From positions 62,001 through 126,000 of the forward strand of contig NZ_UHCT01000001.1 in the NCBI RefSeq assembly GCF_900458435.1: DNA of 64,000 nt, given 5' to 3'. Under the pieces are notes generated by a model that did no database searches, was not told where the DNA came from, and worked only from the letters and a program-made list of their open reading frames with translations. Shown here piece by piece: positions 53,171 through 62,125 of this stretch. Numbering within the stretch: position 1 is the stretch's first letter; the number at the start of each line of letters is the position of its first letter. This stretch comes from Staphylococcus carnosus (GTDB lineage: Bacteria; Bacillota; Bacilli; Staphylococcales; Staphylococcaceae). A program made the translations under genes and the position numbers.

Positions 53171-53980
53171 GTGAGAATAGGAACAATTTCAGACTTGCAT
53201 ATTGATCGACCATCTGATTATACAGAAACTGAATATGCTGAAACATTAGCATCATTAGCTGAAGACCAACATCTCGATGTCCTTTTGATAGCTGGAGATA
53301 TTTCAAATGATTACCGTAAATCCTATCAGTTTGTACAAGAAATGAAGAGAAGGATAAATAAAGAAGTGCTTTTTATACCTGGTAACCACGATTATTGGAA
53401 TGTAGATGAAAAGACAACACATGAAATTCATGAATTTTTCATGCAACAACCAGAGTGCTTAATGGGACATCCTTATATTATTAATGATGAGTGGGCAATC
53501 GTTGGGAATAGTGGCTGGTATGATTATACATTCGCAAGTTCAGAGTATACAACTGAACGTTTAGAACGAAGACGTTTCAAAGGGGCAACTTGGCAAGATA
53601 AAGTCCATGTTGACTGGGGAATGAGTGATATTGAGGTCTCCCATAAAGCAGCTTTGATGGCAGAAAATGATCTTCAAAAAGTAGAAGATAAAAAAATTAT
53701 TCTCGTCACACATGTTGTGACGGACCCTAGTTTCAGAGTGCCAATGCCACATCGCATCTTTAACTATTTTAATGCTTTTATTGGCACATCAGACTTTCAA
53801 CCATTATTCCAAAAATATAATATTCGTTATAGTTTAATGGGGCATGTACATTTCAGAGGTGAAACTGAGAAAGATGGTATAGAATTTGCATGTGTATCTT
53901 TAGGTTATTTCAGAGAATGGCGTACTAAAAATATATATCGCGAAATGTCGCATGCGTTAAATGTGATTGAAATCAGTTAA
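53171..53980 (+). CDS. Metallophosphoesterase
   Basis: This 269-residue calcineurin-like phosphoesterase has the metal motifs ISDLHIDRP, LIAGDISNDY, FIPGNHDYWN, VTHVV and LMGHVHFRGE in the right order. It hydrolyses phosphate esters; the substrate is unknown. The start is GTG at 53171, following GGAGGG. Confidence 0.88.
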   Translation: MRIGTISDLHIDRPSDYTETEYAETLASLAEDQHLDVLLIAGDISNDYRKSYQFVQEMKRRINKEVLFIPGNHDYWNVDEKTTHEIHEFFMQQPECLMGHPYIINDEWAIVGNSGWYDYTFASSEYTTERLERRRFKGATWQDKVHVDWGMSDIEVSHKAALMAENDLQKVEDKKIILVTHVVTDPSFRVPMPHRIFNYFNAFIGTSDFQPLFQKYNIRYSLMGHVHFRGETEKDGIEFACVSLGYFREWRTKNIYREMSHALNVIEIS

Positions 53981-54144
53981 CTCTAAAATGTTTTTATAAT
54001 TCAACATGGAGTGGTAGTCATTTTATAAACAAACTAAATTGTTTGTAATATAACTTGAAATAATCCGTCTTTTGTTTACACATATTTTATATTCTACACG
54101 TTGCGTACACAGGCTTTTAGTTGTTTTCAAAGGCGCGTAATTAT

Positions 54145-54161
54145 ATTACATGCAAAATACA
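54145..54161. promoter_or_regulatory. Possible WalR box upstream of lytM
   Basis: On the minus strand TGTATT-N5-TGTAAT matches the WalR consensus (TGTWAH-N5-TGTWAH) with one mismatch. LytM is a WalKR target in S. aureus, which is the reason for suggesting it. Confidence 0.35.
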
Positions 54162-54266
54162 TTTTCTTACAAAACGATTGTGCATCTTTCTTTTAATATC
54201 TGTTCGTGATAGTTTGTATCTTGTAAATAAAATTTGGTTATACGAAAGGGACGGTATTTAAATTAT

Positions 54267-55478
54267 ATGAATAAGTTATTGACAGCGACAATCGTAGGTT
54301 TGGGAGTATCATCAGTCGGGTTTATCAGTCACAGTGCAGATGCAGCGGAAAATACACAAGGCACACCACAGGTTGAACAGCAACAACAGCAAACACAAGA
54401 AGCGAAAGGTTATTCTTACGGTTCTTATTTCACAAAGGATGCACAAGGTAATTACCACCACACTTTAGATGGTAATTGGAATCAATCAATGTTTGATAAT
54501 CACGAATATCAATTTACATTAACTGATTCAGAAGGTGCGACACATTATTTCTACTTCCCACAAAGTGCATTAATCCAAAACTACCAACAAGATGACAATA
54601 ACTACTCTCCAAGTGCTTCTAGTGAAGAAGTACAAAAAGAAGGTTATGACGTAAATGCTACACCTTCAGCAGAAGATAAAGCAAAAAATCCTAATGCTGC
54701 AAAAGCAGAAGATAATAACAATACTCAAAACGCTCAAAATAACAACCAAAATACACAAGCACAAGATACAACTTCAGCAGATGAAGTATCAAGTGCACAA
54801 GGAAATGAAACAAGTAATACTGTAGCTTCTGAAGACAACACAACAAACAATACATCAGCAAGCCTGCAAAATAATCAAAATACACAATCAGCTTCAACAT
54901 ATAATCAGTCAAGTGGTGAAGAATCAAATGTTCAATCACAAAATGCTACTTCAAACACACAACAACCACAAACTGCACAAGCTCCAGAAGTAAATAACAC
55001 ACAAGATAATGCAGGCGGTTCAAGTGAAGGTAATACAACAGAAGCACCTGATACGAGTGATAATGGTGACGGTGCCCATGCACAAGACGCAAGATGGTTA
55101 ACTAAACACCCTAAATTACAAGAGTATGGACAATATCATGGCGGGGGCGCACATTATGGCGTTGACTATGGTATGCCAGAAAATACACCTGTTTATTCAT
55201 TAACAGACGGTACAGTGACACAAGCAGGTTGGAGTAACTATGGCGGTGGTAACCAAGTTACAATCCAAGAGAAAAATAGTGATAATTACCAATGGTATAT
55301 GCATATGAATAAATTGAACGTGCAACAAGGACAAAGTGTTAATGCAGGTGACCAAATCGGTCAATCAGGAAGCACTGGTAATTCAACTGCACCGCACTTG
55401 CACTTCCAACGCATGCAAGGTGGCGTAGGTAATGAATATAGTGTGAATCCAGACAGTTACATTAACAGCAAACAATAA
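54267..55478 (+). CDS. lytM: LytM glycyl-glycine endopeptidase
   Basis: This 403-residue peptidoglycan hydrolase has a signal peptide ending near ADAAE. An N-terminal domain ([37 protein letters not shown]) matches S. aureus LytM. A long Asn/Gln/Ser/Thr-rich linker spans about residues 110-270. The C-terminal M23 domain has zinc ligands in [17 protein letters not shown] and APHLHFQRM, plus YQWYMHM. It cleaves pentaglycine cross-bridges in the cell wall. It is about 90 residues longer than the S. aureus protein, all in the linker. The ATG at 54267 is chosen for the signal peptide, though GGGACGG is 12 bases away. Confidence 0.92.
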   Translation: MNKLLTATIVGLGVSSVGFISHSADAAENTQGTPQVEQQQQQTQEAKGYSYGSYFTKDAQGNYHHTLDGNWNQSMFDNHEYQFTLTDSEGATHYFYFPQSALIQNYQQDDNNYSPSASSEEVQKEGYDVNATPSAEDKAKNPNAAKAEDNNNTQNAQNNNQNTQAQDTTSADEVSSAQGNETSNTVASEDNTTNNTSASLQNNQNTQSASTYNQSSGEESNVQSQNATSNTQQPQTAQAPEVNNTQDNAGGSSEGNTTEAPDTSDNGDGAHAQDARWLTKHPKLQEYGQYHGGGAHYGVDYGMPENTPVYSLTDGTVTQAGWSNYGGGNQVTIQEKNSDNYQWYMHMNKLNVQQGQSVNAGDQIGQSGSTGNSTAPHLHFQRMQGGVGNEYSVNPDSYINSKQ

Positions 55479-55518
55479 TATAGAGAATCAAAATAAAAGG
55501 ATATTATTCAACACTCTT

Positions 55519-55567
55519 TGTACTGCACCCCTAAAGTTGAACTCGAAAAATTCAAGTTTAGGGGTGT
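55519..55567. repeat. IS3-type terminal repeat and hairpin (left)
   Basis: TGTACTGCACCCCTAAAGTT, then an inverted CACCCCTAAAGTTGAA / TTCAAGTTTAGGGGTG hairpin, precedes a transposase orfA remnant. The same TGTACTGCACCCC-type end recurs at 56697, so both bracket the island genes. Confidence 0.65.
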
Positions 55568-55573
55568 TTATTT

Positions 55574-55690
55574 ATGCGTAAAAAAACATAATTTAGAATT
55601 CAAGCTTCAATTGATAAAAGAGTATAAAGCAGATCCTCTAGGCTATAAAGCATTATCAAAAAAATATAATATTCATAATTCTTATATCAC
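55574..55690 (+). mobile_element. Frameshifted IS3-family (IS150-like) orfA fragment
   Basis: An ATG at 55574 gives MRKK; after a one-base shift the frame reads HNLEFKLQLIKEYKADPLGYKALSKKYNIHNSYI, the N-terminal helix-turn-helix of IS3-family orfA proteins. The rest of the transposase is missing. Confidence 0.6.
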
Positions 55691-55730
55691 ATAAAGAGAC
55701 TGCTAAAAAATTTGATACCGTTATTTGTAG

Positions 55731-55771
55731 ACGAATGTCGGTATAGCGTGAGCTATTAAGCCGACCATTCG
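55731..55771. repeat. Hairpin of unknown role in the island
   Basis: CGAATGTCGG pairs with CCGACCATTCG (one bulge) around a 20-base loop. It may be part of a staphylococcal intergenic repeat; this was not checked against other copies. Confidence 0.4.
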
Positions 55772-55905
55772 ACAAGTTTTGGGATTGTTAAGGGTTCCGA
55801 GGCTCAACGTCAATAAAGGAATTGGAATAAAGAAAAAACATGTTATATTATATATCGGGATTTTTATTAAGTAATTGTTTAAATTCTGCATAAGGAGTTT
55901 TTACA

Positions 55906-56448
55906 ATGTATAAAAACATAAGAAAAATTGCTACTGCTACTATTGTGACTTCTCTTCTAATGGGACCAGTATATTTTACGATAGAATCAGGTAAAGCTAA
56001 TGCTGAAACTGTTAAAGCAGTTGATGAAGAAATGAAACAAAGAAAAGAAATCGGAAATGTTTTGATTGAAAGTATTGAAGAGAATAAAAGTTCTTTTAAA
56101 GACCCTAAAGAAGCTGAGATTTTAAAAACTAAGGCTGAGCAATATAGAGATGGAGTTGCAGAAAGAGGGAGAGCAACGATAGCTGCTAAAGCTGGGGCTA
56201 AATCTATTAAAGCTGTAGTTAATAAAGTCGGACAAAAAGCTTGGGATAACATAATTAAGCAAGTAGAAAAGAGAACAGGTACTCAATTAGTTGTCCTTCA
56301 TTATCAATCTATAAATAAATTATGTGATTATTTGACTGGATTTGAAGGGGAATTATCCAATGATATAACTAAATACTTAGTACAAAATGGATTTAATCGT
56401 CAAATAGCAGGTGTTATAGCAAGAGTATTTATTGGTGTGGTTCTGTAA
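55906..56448 (+). CDS. Secreted protein, SAR2788-like putative toxin
   Basis: This 180-residue protein has a signal peptide (basic start, hydrophobic core, cleavage near AKANAE-type ANA site at about residue 33). The mature part is helical, charged in the first half, with a middle Ala/Gly/Lys-rich stretch (RATIAAKAGAKSIKAVVNKVGQKAWDN) and a hydrophobic C terminus (NRQIAGVIARVFIGVVL). The pattern recalls the SAR2788 family of putative staphylococcal toxins, but I am not certain. AAGGAG precedes the ATG. A 60-residue membrane protein follows after two bases, as for a bacteriocin/immunity or toxin/antidote pair. The island is flanked by IS ends. Confidence 0.65.
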   Translation: MYKNIRKIATATIVTSLLMGPVYFTIESGKANAETVKAVDEEMKQRKEIGNVLIESIEENKSSFKDPKEAEILKTKAEQYRDGVAERGRATIAAKAGAKSIKAVVNKVGQKAWDNIIKQVEKRTGTQLVVLHYQSINKLCDYLTGFEGELSNDITKYLVQNGFNRQIAGVIARVFIGVVL

Positions 56449-56450
56449 TT

Positions 56451-56633
56451 ATGAATAAGAAAAGAAAGATATATTTATTTTTACTTATAGTTACAGCTCT
56501 TGCCTTTTTTATTTTGCCTCAAATAACAGGTAACTATGATATCAGAACTAGATCATTTGGTATTATTCCTTTTGTTTTCTTTGTTTTATTTATATTTAGT
56601 TCTGATAAGAAATCTGATAGAAGAAAGCATTAA
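56451..56633 (+). CDS. 60-residue two-helix membrane protein
   Basis: This small protein has two hydrophobic helices (IYLFLLIVTALAFFILPQI and FGIIPFVFFVLFIF) and a basic tail (SDKKSDRRKH). It starts two bases after the toxin-like gene, with no strong site of its own, so translation is coupled. Small immunity proteins of membrane-active bacteriocins look like this. No family is recognised. Confidence 0.6.
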   Translation: MNKKRKIYLFLLIVTALAFFILPQITGNYDIRTRSFGIIPFVFFVLFIFSSDKKSDRRKH

Positions 56634-56696
56634 GGATTTAATGAGGAAAGGGGCTAGGACATAATTCCAGTCTCAAATAAAAGCCGTTGAAAACTT

Positions 56697-56737
56697 TGTA
56701 CTGCACCCCAAAAGTTCAACTTTTGGGGTGCAGTACA
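56697..56737. repeat. 41-bp perfect palindrome (right IS end)
   Basis: TGTACTGCACCCCAAAAGTT, one C, and its exact reverse complement form a perfect palindrome with the same sequence as the left end at 55519. It could be two abutted terminal repeats or an IS-derived terminator. Confidence 0.7.
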
Positions 56738-56760
56738 TTTAATGTTGAAACAATGTCCTT

Positions 56761-57375
56761 TTAATTTTCTGTTTTTTCTATATGACCTTGAATGACACTA
56801 CCTAATCCATTGTGTTTATTACCTTCATGTCGTTCGATTTCAATTTTTTCTAAACGATGAATCTTTACTGGCAAGTGAGATAAATATGTTTTGATTTCAT
56901 CTACATCATATAGCATGTTTACATCTTTAGGACCGCCTGTACCAAAATCGACTTGATCTTTAGAGTAGAATTCAAAATAGCTGTGACCATGATTAACTAA
57001 AGGCTGAATTAGATTATTAAACATGCCGGGTTTATCTTCAGTGAGGACATGGCCAAATACGTTTATAGTATAATCAAACTGATTATCAGGCACTAAACCT
57101 TGCTTTGTGACATCACCATATCGTGCATCAATTGTTACACCCATTTCGTTTGCGAGTTTTAATTGTTTTTCGATACCTACTTTTGATAAATCATAAGTCA
57201 TAACATCGTAACCAAGATTGGCTAAATATGATGCATTACGTCCTTCGCCTTCCGCTAAAATCAGAACTTTTTCGTTGTCGTTTGCCTCTTGATTAAATAC
57301 TTCTTTGATATAGGCATTTGGTGCTTTGCCATAAAGATAATCAGTTGAATCAAATTTTTTATCCCAAATATACAT
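56761..57375 (-). CDS. TehB-like class I methyltransferase
   Basis: This 204-residue protein has a SAM motif in VLILAEGEGRNASYLANLGYDVMTYDLS and a following FDYTINVFGHVL. The layout resembles the tellurite-resistance TehB/thiopurine methyltransferase group. The ATG at 57375 is eight bases after AAGGAG; an in-frame GTG three codons earlier overlaps it. The substrate is unknown. Confidence 0.82.
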   Translation of the reverse strand: MYIWDKKFDSTDYLYGKAPNAYIKEVFNQEANDNEKVLILAEGEGRNASYLANLGYDVMTYDLSKVGIEKQLKLANEMGVTIDARYGDVTKQGLVPDNQFDYTINVFGHVLTEDKPGMFNNLIQPLVNHGHSYFEFYSKDQVDFGTGGPKDVNMLYDVDEIKTYLSHLPVKIHRLEKIEIERHEGNKHNGLGSVIQGHIEKTEN

Positions 57376-57475
57376 ATCATTCACTCCTTAAAAACACTGG
57401 AGTAGAGTACACCAGTACGATTACTCTGCTCAATACTATATTAAGCATAGCAATCATAGTTTATAAAACAAATCA

Positions 57476-57509
57476 AAAAAGCACAAAACCTGAAGTCTAG
57501 GTTTTGTGC
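57476..57509 (-). terminator. Terminator of the aldehyde dehydrogenase gene
   Basis: GCACAAAACCT pairs with AGGTTTTGTGC; on the minus strand it is followed by TTTTTT. Confidence 0.9.
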
Positions 57510-57521
57510 GTAATATGTGAA

Positions 57522-58904
57522 TTACATATTTCCGATAGATAAATATTTTGTTTCTAAATAAGGTTGAATACCTTCAATGCCGCCTTCTCGACCATAACCG
57601 CTTTCTTTCATACCGCCGAATGGAGCATGTGCAGCAGATGGTCCGCCGTCATTCCAACCAATAACACCATAATCTAAGTTATCATACAGATAGAATCCAG
57701 TTGCATAATCTTTAGTAAAGAAGTAAGCAGCTAAACCGAATTCAGTATCATTAGCATATTGAATTGCATCATCTAATTTTGAATAACTCATAACTGGCGC
57801 AACAGGACCGAATGTTTCTTCATGCATAATAATCATATCTTGATTTACATTTGAAATAACGACGGGTTTTAAGAAGTTGCCACCTAGTGATTCAATATCT
57901 TCTAGTGAGCGAGAAAGTTTACCGCCTTTAGAGACCGCATCTTTAATTTGATCAATAACTTTATCTACGCCTTTTTGATTGATTAAAGGTCCGATATCAA
58001 CACCTTTATCTAAACCATTTCCAACCTTCAATGCATTTACTTTTTGACTCAATTTTTCGACGTAAGTTGAAGCAATAGCTTCATGTACATAAATACGGTT
58101 GGCACAAATACAAGTTTGTCCTGCATTTCTGAATTTTGTAGCGATTGTTTGATCTACAGCAAAATCAATATCTGCATCTTTGTGTACAATTAACGGAGCA
58201 AGACCGCCAAGTTCCATTGTGACATTTTTAACTGAACTTGAAGCGCCTTCGATTAATTTTTTACCGACTGGTGTAGATCCTGTAAATGTGATTTTTTGAA
58301 TGATGGAACTTTCAGTGAAAATACGTCCTGCATCTTTACCGGAAGCAATCACATATTGAATTGCATCTTCAGGAATACCTGCTTCATGTGCTAACTCAAC
58401 TAAACGTATTGTTGTTAAAGGTGTTTGTACTGCAGGTTTGCAAACAATCGTGCAACCTGCAGCTAAGGCAGGAGCCATTTTACGTGTAATCATTGCAGCT
58501 GGGAAGTTCCAAGGTGTAATTGCTCCTACAACTCCTACTGGGAATGATTGAACGATAATTTTTTTAGAAGTTGTATTAGCTGGAATCGTGCGTCCGTAAA
58601 TCCGTTTTGCTTCTTCTGCATACCAATCAACATAAGAACGCGCATAATCCACTTCGCCTAATGCTTCTTTTAGAGGTTTGCCGCCTTCTTTGGTAATCAA
58701 TTCTGCTAATTCTTCTTTATGTTCATCAATTAATTTAGACCAAGCCCATAATTTTTGCGAACGTGTATGTGCATCTACTTCTCGCCAAGATTCGAATGCT
58801 TTTTGTGCGTTTTCGATTTGCTTATTGATTGTAGCTTCATCTGTGTATTCTAAAGTTTCAATGACATCATTCGTTGCCGGGTTCAAAACTTCTAATTTTG
58901 CCAT
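57522..58904 (-). CDS. NAD(P)-dependent succinate-semialdehyde-type dehydrogenase
   Basis: This 460-residue aldehyde dehydrogenase has ITPWNFPAAMITRKMAPALAAGC, the glutamate region VTMELGGLAPLIVHKDAD and the catalytic cysteine in RNAGQTCICANRI. GabD-type enzymes oxidise succinate semialdehyde to succinate. The usual ELGGNAP reads ELGGLAP, which occurs in this subgroup. GAGGTGGTAAAG precedes the ATG. It is monocistronic and may deal with GABA breakdown. Confidence 0.88.
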   Translation of the reverse strand: MAKLEVLNPATNDVIETLEYTDEATINKQIENAQKAFESWREVDAHTRSQKLWAWSKLIDEHKEELAELITKEGGKPLKEALGEVDYARSYVDWYAEEAKRIYGRTIPANTTSKKIIVQSFPVGVVGAITPWNFPAAMITRKMAPALAAGCTIVCKPAVQTPLTTIRLVELAHEAGIPEDAIQYVIASGKDAGRIFTESSIIQKITFTGSTPVGKKLIEGASSSVKNVTMELGGLAPLIVHKDADIDFAVDQTIATKFRNAGQTCICANRIYVHEAIASTYVEKLSQKVNALKVGNGLDKGVDIGPLINQKGVDKVIDQIKDAVSKGGKLSRSLEDIESLGGNFLKPVVISNVNQDMIIMHEETFGPVAPVMSYSKLDDAIQYANDTEFGLAAYFFTKDYATGFYLYDNLDYGVIGWNDGGPSAAHAPFGGMKESGYGREGGIEGIQPYLETKYLSIGNM

Positions 58905-59055
58905 TCTTTACCACCTCATTTAATGTTATGAATAAAATTATTGTTTTATCTACATATCGTTATTTTCATTATACCCTCAGTTGTAATAAGCCAATACCTG
59001 TTAATAAAAATAAGAAGTACAAAGTAATTTAAATTAATTGTTAAAACTAATAATT

Positions 59056-59069
59056 TGTAAGCGTTTACA
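59056..59069 (+). promoter_or_regulatory. cre site overlapping the lactonase-like promoter
   Basis: TGTAAGCGTTTACA is a perfect cre. It overlaps a -35-like TTGTAA (59055-59060), with TAAAAT about 18 bases further, so CcpA would repress the lactonase-like/alcohol dehydrogenase operon in glucose. Confidence 0.8.
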
Positions 59070-59114
59070 TTTATAGAGTAAAATGAAATTATAATCATTA
59101 AGGGAGTGGTTGAG

Positions 59115-59963
59115 ATGTCAAATGTAAAGAAAGACAGAATGAAAATTTATGTTTTGGACAATGGCACGATGAAGATGGACAAGAATTTAATGATTGCAAA
59201 TTCAAATCAAGCCACTAGTGATAACCCTAACCAACCGAATGAAATGCATGAGTTCCCGATTTATACTGTTTTTATTGATCATCCTGATGCAAAGATATTA
59301 TTTGATACTGCTTGTAATCCTAATTCTATGGGAGAAGAGGGACGATGGATTACAGCAACACAAAAAGCATTTCCATATTTTGCAGATGAATCATGTCATT
59401 TGCCGAACCGTTTAGAGCAGCTTGGGATAGACCCGAAAGATGTAGATATAGTAGTTGCTTCACATCTACATTTAGATCATGCAGGATGTTTAGAATATTT
59501 TACAAATGCGACAATTATTGTACATGATGATGAATTAAGCGGAGCTATGAAAGGTTATGCATGTAATCAACAAGCAGGTGCATATATATGGAGCGATATC
59601 GATGCTTGGATTAAAAATGATTTAAGCTGGAAAACGATTAAACGTGATCAAGATCACTTGAATTTAGTAGATGGAGTTAAAGTTTTGAATTTCGGAAGCG
59701 GCCATGCTTGGGGGATGATAGGGCTGGAAATCGAAACGGAAGAATTAGGAACTGTAATTTTAGCTTCAGATGCTATTTATACTAAAGAAAGTATGGAGCC
59801 TACTTTAAAGCCACCAGGAATTATTTATGATTCTATTGGATGGTCTGATTCAGTAGAAAAAATTAAACAGCTTGCAGATGAAAAGGATGCACAAATTTGG
59901 TTTGGTCATGATGGTGACCAATTTGCTACATTCAGAAAATCAACAGATGGTTATTATGAATAA
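59115..59963 (+). CDS. Metallo-beta-lactamase-fold lactonase-like hydrolase
   Basis: This 282-residue protein has the signature VVASHLHLDHAGCLEYF (HxHxDH metal ligands), further ligands in GSGHAWGM and ILASDAIY, and a final FGHDGDQFATF. This is the arrangement of AHL-lactonase-like (AttM/AiiA) proteins, which open lactone rings. In a catabolite-repressed operon with an alcohol dehydrogenase, a gamma-lactone or similar ester is a likely substrate rather than a quorum signal. The ATG at 59115 follows GGGAGTGG; a GTG three codons upstream overlaps the site. Confidence 0.82.
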   Translation: MSNVKKDRMKIYVLDNGTMKMDKNLMIANSNQATSDNPNQPNEMHEFPIYTVFIDHPDAKILFDTACNPNSMGEEGRWITATQKAFPYFADESCHLPNRLEQLGIDPKDVDIVVASHLHLDHAGCLEYFTNATIIVHDDELSGAMKGYACNQQAGAYIWSDIDAWIKNDLSWKTIKRDQDHLNLVDGVKVLNFGSGHAWGMIGLEIETEELGTVILASDAIYTKESMEPTLKPPGIIYDSIGWSDSVEKIKQLADEKDAQIWFGHDGDQFATFRKSTDGYYE

Positions 59964-59976
59964 GGAGGAATGTGAT

Positions 59977-61104
59977 ATGGAAACTAAAGCCGCTGTATTA
60001 TATGAAATGGGATTAGAAGTACCTTATAAAGATTCAAAACCGCTTAAAGTTGAAACATTGCAATTAGAGTCTCCAAAAAATCATGAAGTCCTTATTAAAG
60101 TTCATGCAGCAGGATTATGTCATTCTGACTTATCTGTGATTAACGGAAGCAGACCAAGACCTATGCCTATGGCGTTAGGGCATGAAGCCGCTGGAGAAAT
60201 TATTGAAGTAGGAAAAGAGGTCACACAATTTGAAGTGGGTGACCATGTTGTATGCACATTCATCCCGAGTTGTGGTCATTGCATACCATGTAGAGAAGGA
60301 AGGCCGGCTTTGTGTGAAAATGGCGCAGAATCCAATGAAAAAGGAGAAATGCTCGAAGGAGGACGTCGTTTATCTAAAGACGGTAAACCTATTAACCACC
60401 ACTTAGGCGTTTCAGGTTTTTCTGATTATGCTGTCGTATCGGAGAATTCAATTGTGAAGATAGATTCATCTATTCCTTTCGAACGAGCAGCTGTTTTCGG
60501 ATGCGCGGTCATTACTGGTATAGGAGCTGTAATAAATACGGCTCAAATCAGACCTGGAAGTAACGTAGCTATTGTTGGTCTAGGAGGAATTGGTTTAAAC
60601 GCAATCTTAGGTGCGAAGCTAGCAGGTGCAAATGAAATTATTGCCTTAGATATTAATGAAAATAAATTCAATCTAGCTAAAACATTAGGGGCAACTGTTG
60701 TTTTTAATTCAGGAGATGAAGATATAGTTGAAAAGATTAAAGATTATGTATCTGGTGGTGTTGAATATGCATTTGAAACAGCAGGAGTAGTGCCGGCAAT
60801 GCAAACTGCATATGCTATTACTAAGCGAGGCGGTACTACTGTAACAACTGGACTACCCGATCCTAAAGCACAATTTTCTTTCCCACAAGTAACTTTAGCG
60901 GCAGAAGAGCGTACAATAAAAGGATCTTATGTTGGAAGTTGTGTTCCTGATAGAGATATACCAAGATTTGTAAGCTTATATCAGCAAGAAAGACTTAATA
61001 TCGATCCGCTTATCAGTAAAACGATATCGCTAGATGAAATAAATGAAGGTTTTGATCAATTAGCAAGCGGAGACGTAGGGCGTTTAATTATAAAAATGCA
61101 ATAA
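59977..61104 (+). CDS. Zinc-dependent alcohol dehydrogenase (class III-like)
   Basis: This 375-residue medium-chain dehydrogenase has the catalytic zinc region HAAGLCHSDLSVINGS and GHEAAGEIIEVG, four structural-zinc cysteines in CGHCIPCREGRPALC, and the NAD loop IVGLGGIGLNAILGAKLAGA. The layout resembles class III or aryl-alcohol dehydrogenases. AAGGAGG eight bases before the ATG fixes the start. It is the second gene of the cre-controlled operon with the lactonase-like enzyme. Confidence 0.87.
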   Translation: METKAAVLYEMGLEVPYKDSKPLKVETLQLESPKNHEVLIKVHAAGLCHSDLSVINGSRPRPMPMALGHEAAGEIIEVGKEVTQFEVGDHVVCTFIPSCGHCIPCREGRPALCENGAESNEKGEMLEGGRRLSKDGKPINHHLGVSGFSDYAVVSENSIVKIDSSIPFERAAVFGCAVITGIGAVINTAQIRPGSNVAIVGLGGIGLNAILGAKLAGANEIIALDINENKFNLAKTLGATVVFNSGDEDIVEKIKDYVSGGVEYAFETAGVVPAMQTAYAITKRGGTTVTTGLPDPKAQFSFPQVTLAAEERTIKGSYVGSCVPDRDIPRFVSLYQQERLNIDPLISKTISLDEINEGFDQLASGDVGRLIIKMQ

Positions 61105-61107
61105 TGA

Positions 61108-61140
61108 AACAGACAGCGTTAAAGCGCTGTCTGTCTTTTC
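61108..61140. terminator. Bidirectional terminator after the alcohol dehydrogenase
   Basis: The perfect stem CAGACAGCG / CGCTGTCTG is followed by TCTTTTC; the LysR gene converges on it from the other side. Confidence 0.85.
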
Positions 61141-61141
61141 A

Positions 61142-62026
61142 TTATACAGTATAATATGCTTGGTGTTCTTTATAGTAACCTTCTATAAATTGATAAAGGT
61201 TTAAGTCAGCTTCATTTAGCGGTGTATCTTTCAATGTAGAAAGATAGATATTGCTTGAAATGATTAAATTTTTATCCTGCATATAGGGTAATTCTAATTC
61301 TTTACACATAGAAGCTGGCAAGAAACAGAAGTTTGTACGTTCTCTTAATAAAGTACGTAGAAAATAATCATCTACATAGTTGGAATTATTTATTTTGATA
61401 TTTTTAGTTTCTAAGAAAGCTTTTAACATTTCGTTATATTCTTTATTATGTGATGAAAATAAGAATGATTTATAAATGGAATTGTTATATAGATCATCAG
61501 ATGTCAACAATCCATCGAATTTATGAGGATAAGTTAATACAATATCTTCATCAATTATTTTTTTACATTCGATTTTAGGATGTGTTAATTCTATTGAATT
61601 CAAAGCAAAGCTTATATGATGAGAGAGTAATTTTTGTATAATCTCTCTATTTACAGTGATTTCCATATTATATTTATTTTCAGGATAATTTTTCGCGTAT
61701 TCAGGGAAGATACCTGACATTAAACGTGTGTGTGAAGAAGCAAAATGAACAGTTTTTTCTCTGATTGCTGTATTGTTTTGTATTATCTCACTTACACGAT
61801 CTATTTCATTAAATATTCTATTAACTGACTTAAGCAGTAATTTTCCATTTTCAGTAAGTACTATATTTCTGCCTTTTTTAATAAACAATTCCGTGTTAAG
61901 TTCTTTTTCTAATTTCTTAATCGTCATACTAAGTGCTGGTTGGCTGATATATAAATTCTCTGCAGCTTGGGTGTAGTTTAAGGTTTCTGCAACATGTTTA
62001 AAATACTTTAAATATAATAGTTCCAT
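61142..62026 (-). CDS. LysR family transcriptional regulator
   Basis: This 294-residue protein has the LysR helix-turn-helix (YLKYFKHVAETLNYTQAAENLYISQPALSMTIKKLEKEL) and a substrate-binding-like C-terminal domain. It is divergent from the ketopantoate-reductase-like and acetoacetate-decarboxylase-like genes and probably activates them in response to a small acid. The ATG follows GGAGAATTG. Confidence 0.88.
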   Translation of the reverse strand: MELLYLKYFKHVAETLNYTQAAENLYISQPALSMTIKKLEKELNTELFIKKGRNIVLTENGKLLLKSVNRIFNEIDRVSEIIQNNTAIREKTVHFASSHTRLMSGIFPEYAKNYPENKYNMEITVNREIIQKLLSHHISFALNSIELTHPKIECKKIIDEDIVLTYPHKFDGLLTSDDLYNNSIYKSFLFSSHNKEYNEMLKAFLETKNIKINNSNYVDDYFLRTLLRERTNFCFLPASMCKELELPYMQDKNLIISSNIYLSTLKDTPLNEADLNLYQFIEGYYKEHQAYYTV

Positions 62027-62125
62027 ATCAATTCTCCTATAAGTTGTAGTTTATAGTTCTATCAATTTTATATATTATTATATATAAGTTAGGGGCGTTA
62101 TAATAGCATTAAGAGGTGAAGGAAA

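Noticed and set aside
54691..54939. Minus-strand frame in the LytM linker
   Set aside because: It is also a by-product of the low-complexity linker; the Leu/Tyr-rich product is not a plausible protein.
55691..55905. Small non-coding RNA gene in the island
   Set aside because: A hairpin is visible but no clear promoter plus terminator pair encloses it, so it is listed only as a repeat.
59115..59963. Quorum-quenching AHL lactonase as the main role
   Set aside because: The fold fits, but catabolite control and pairing with an alcohol dehydrogenase make a metabolic lactone or ester more likely; specificity cannot be read from the sequence.
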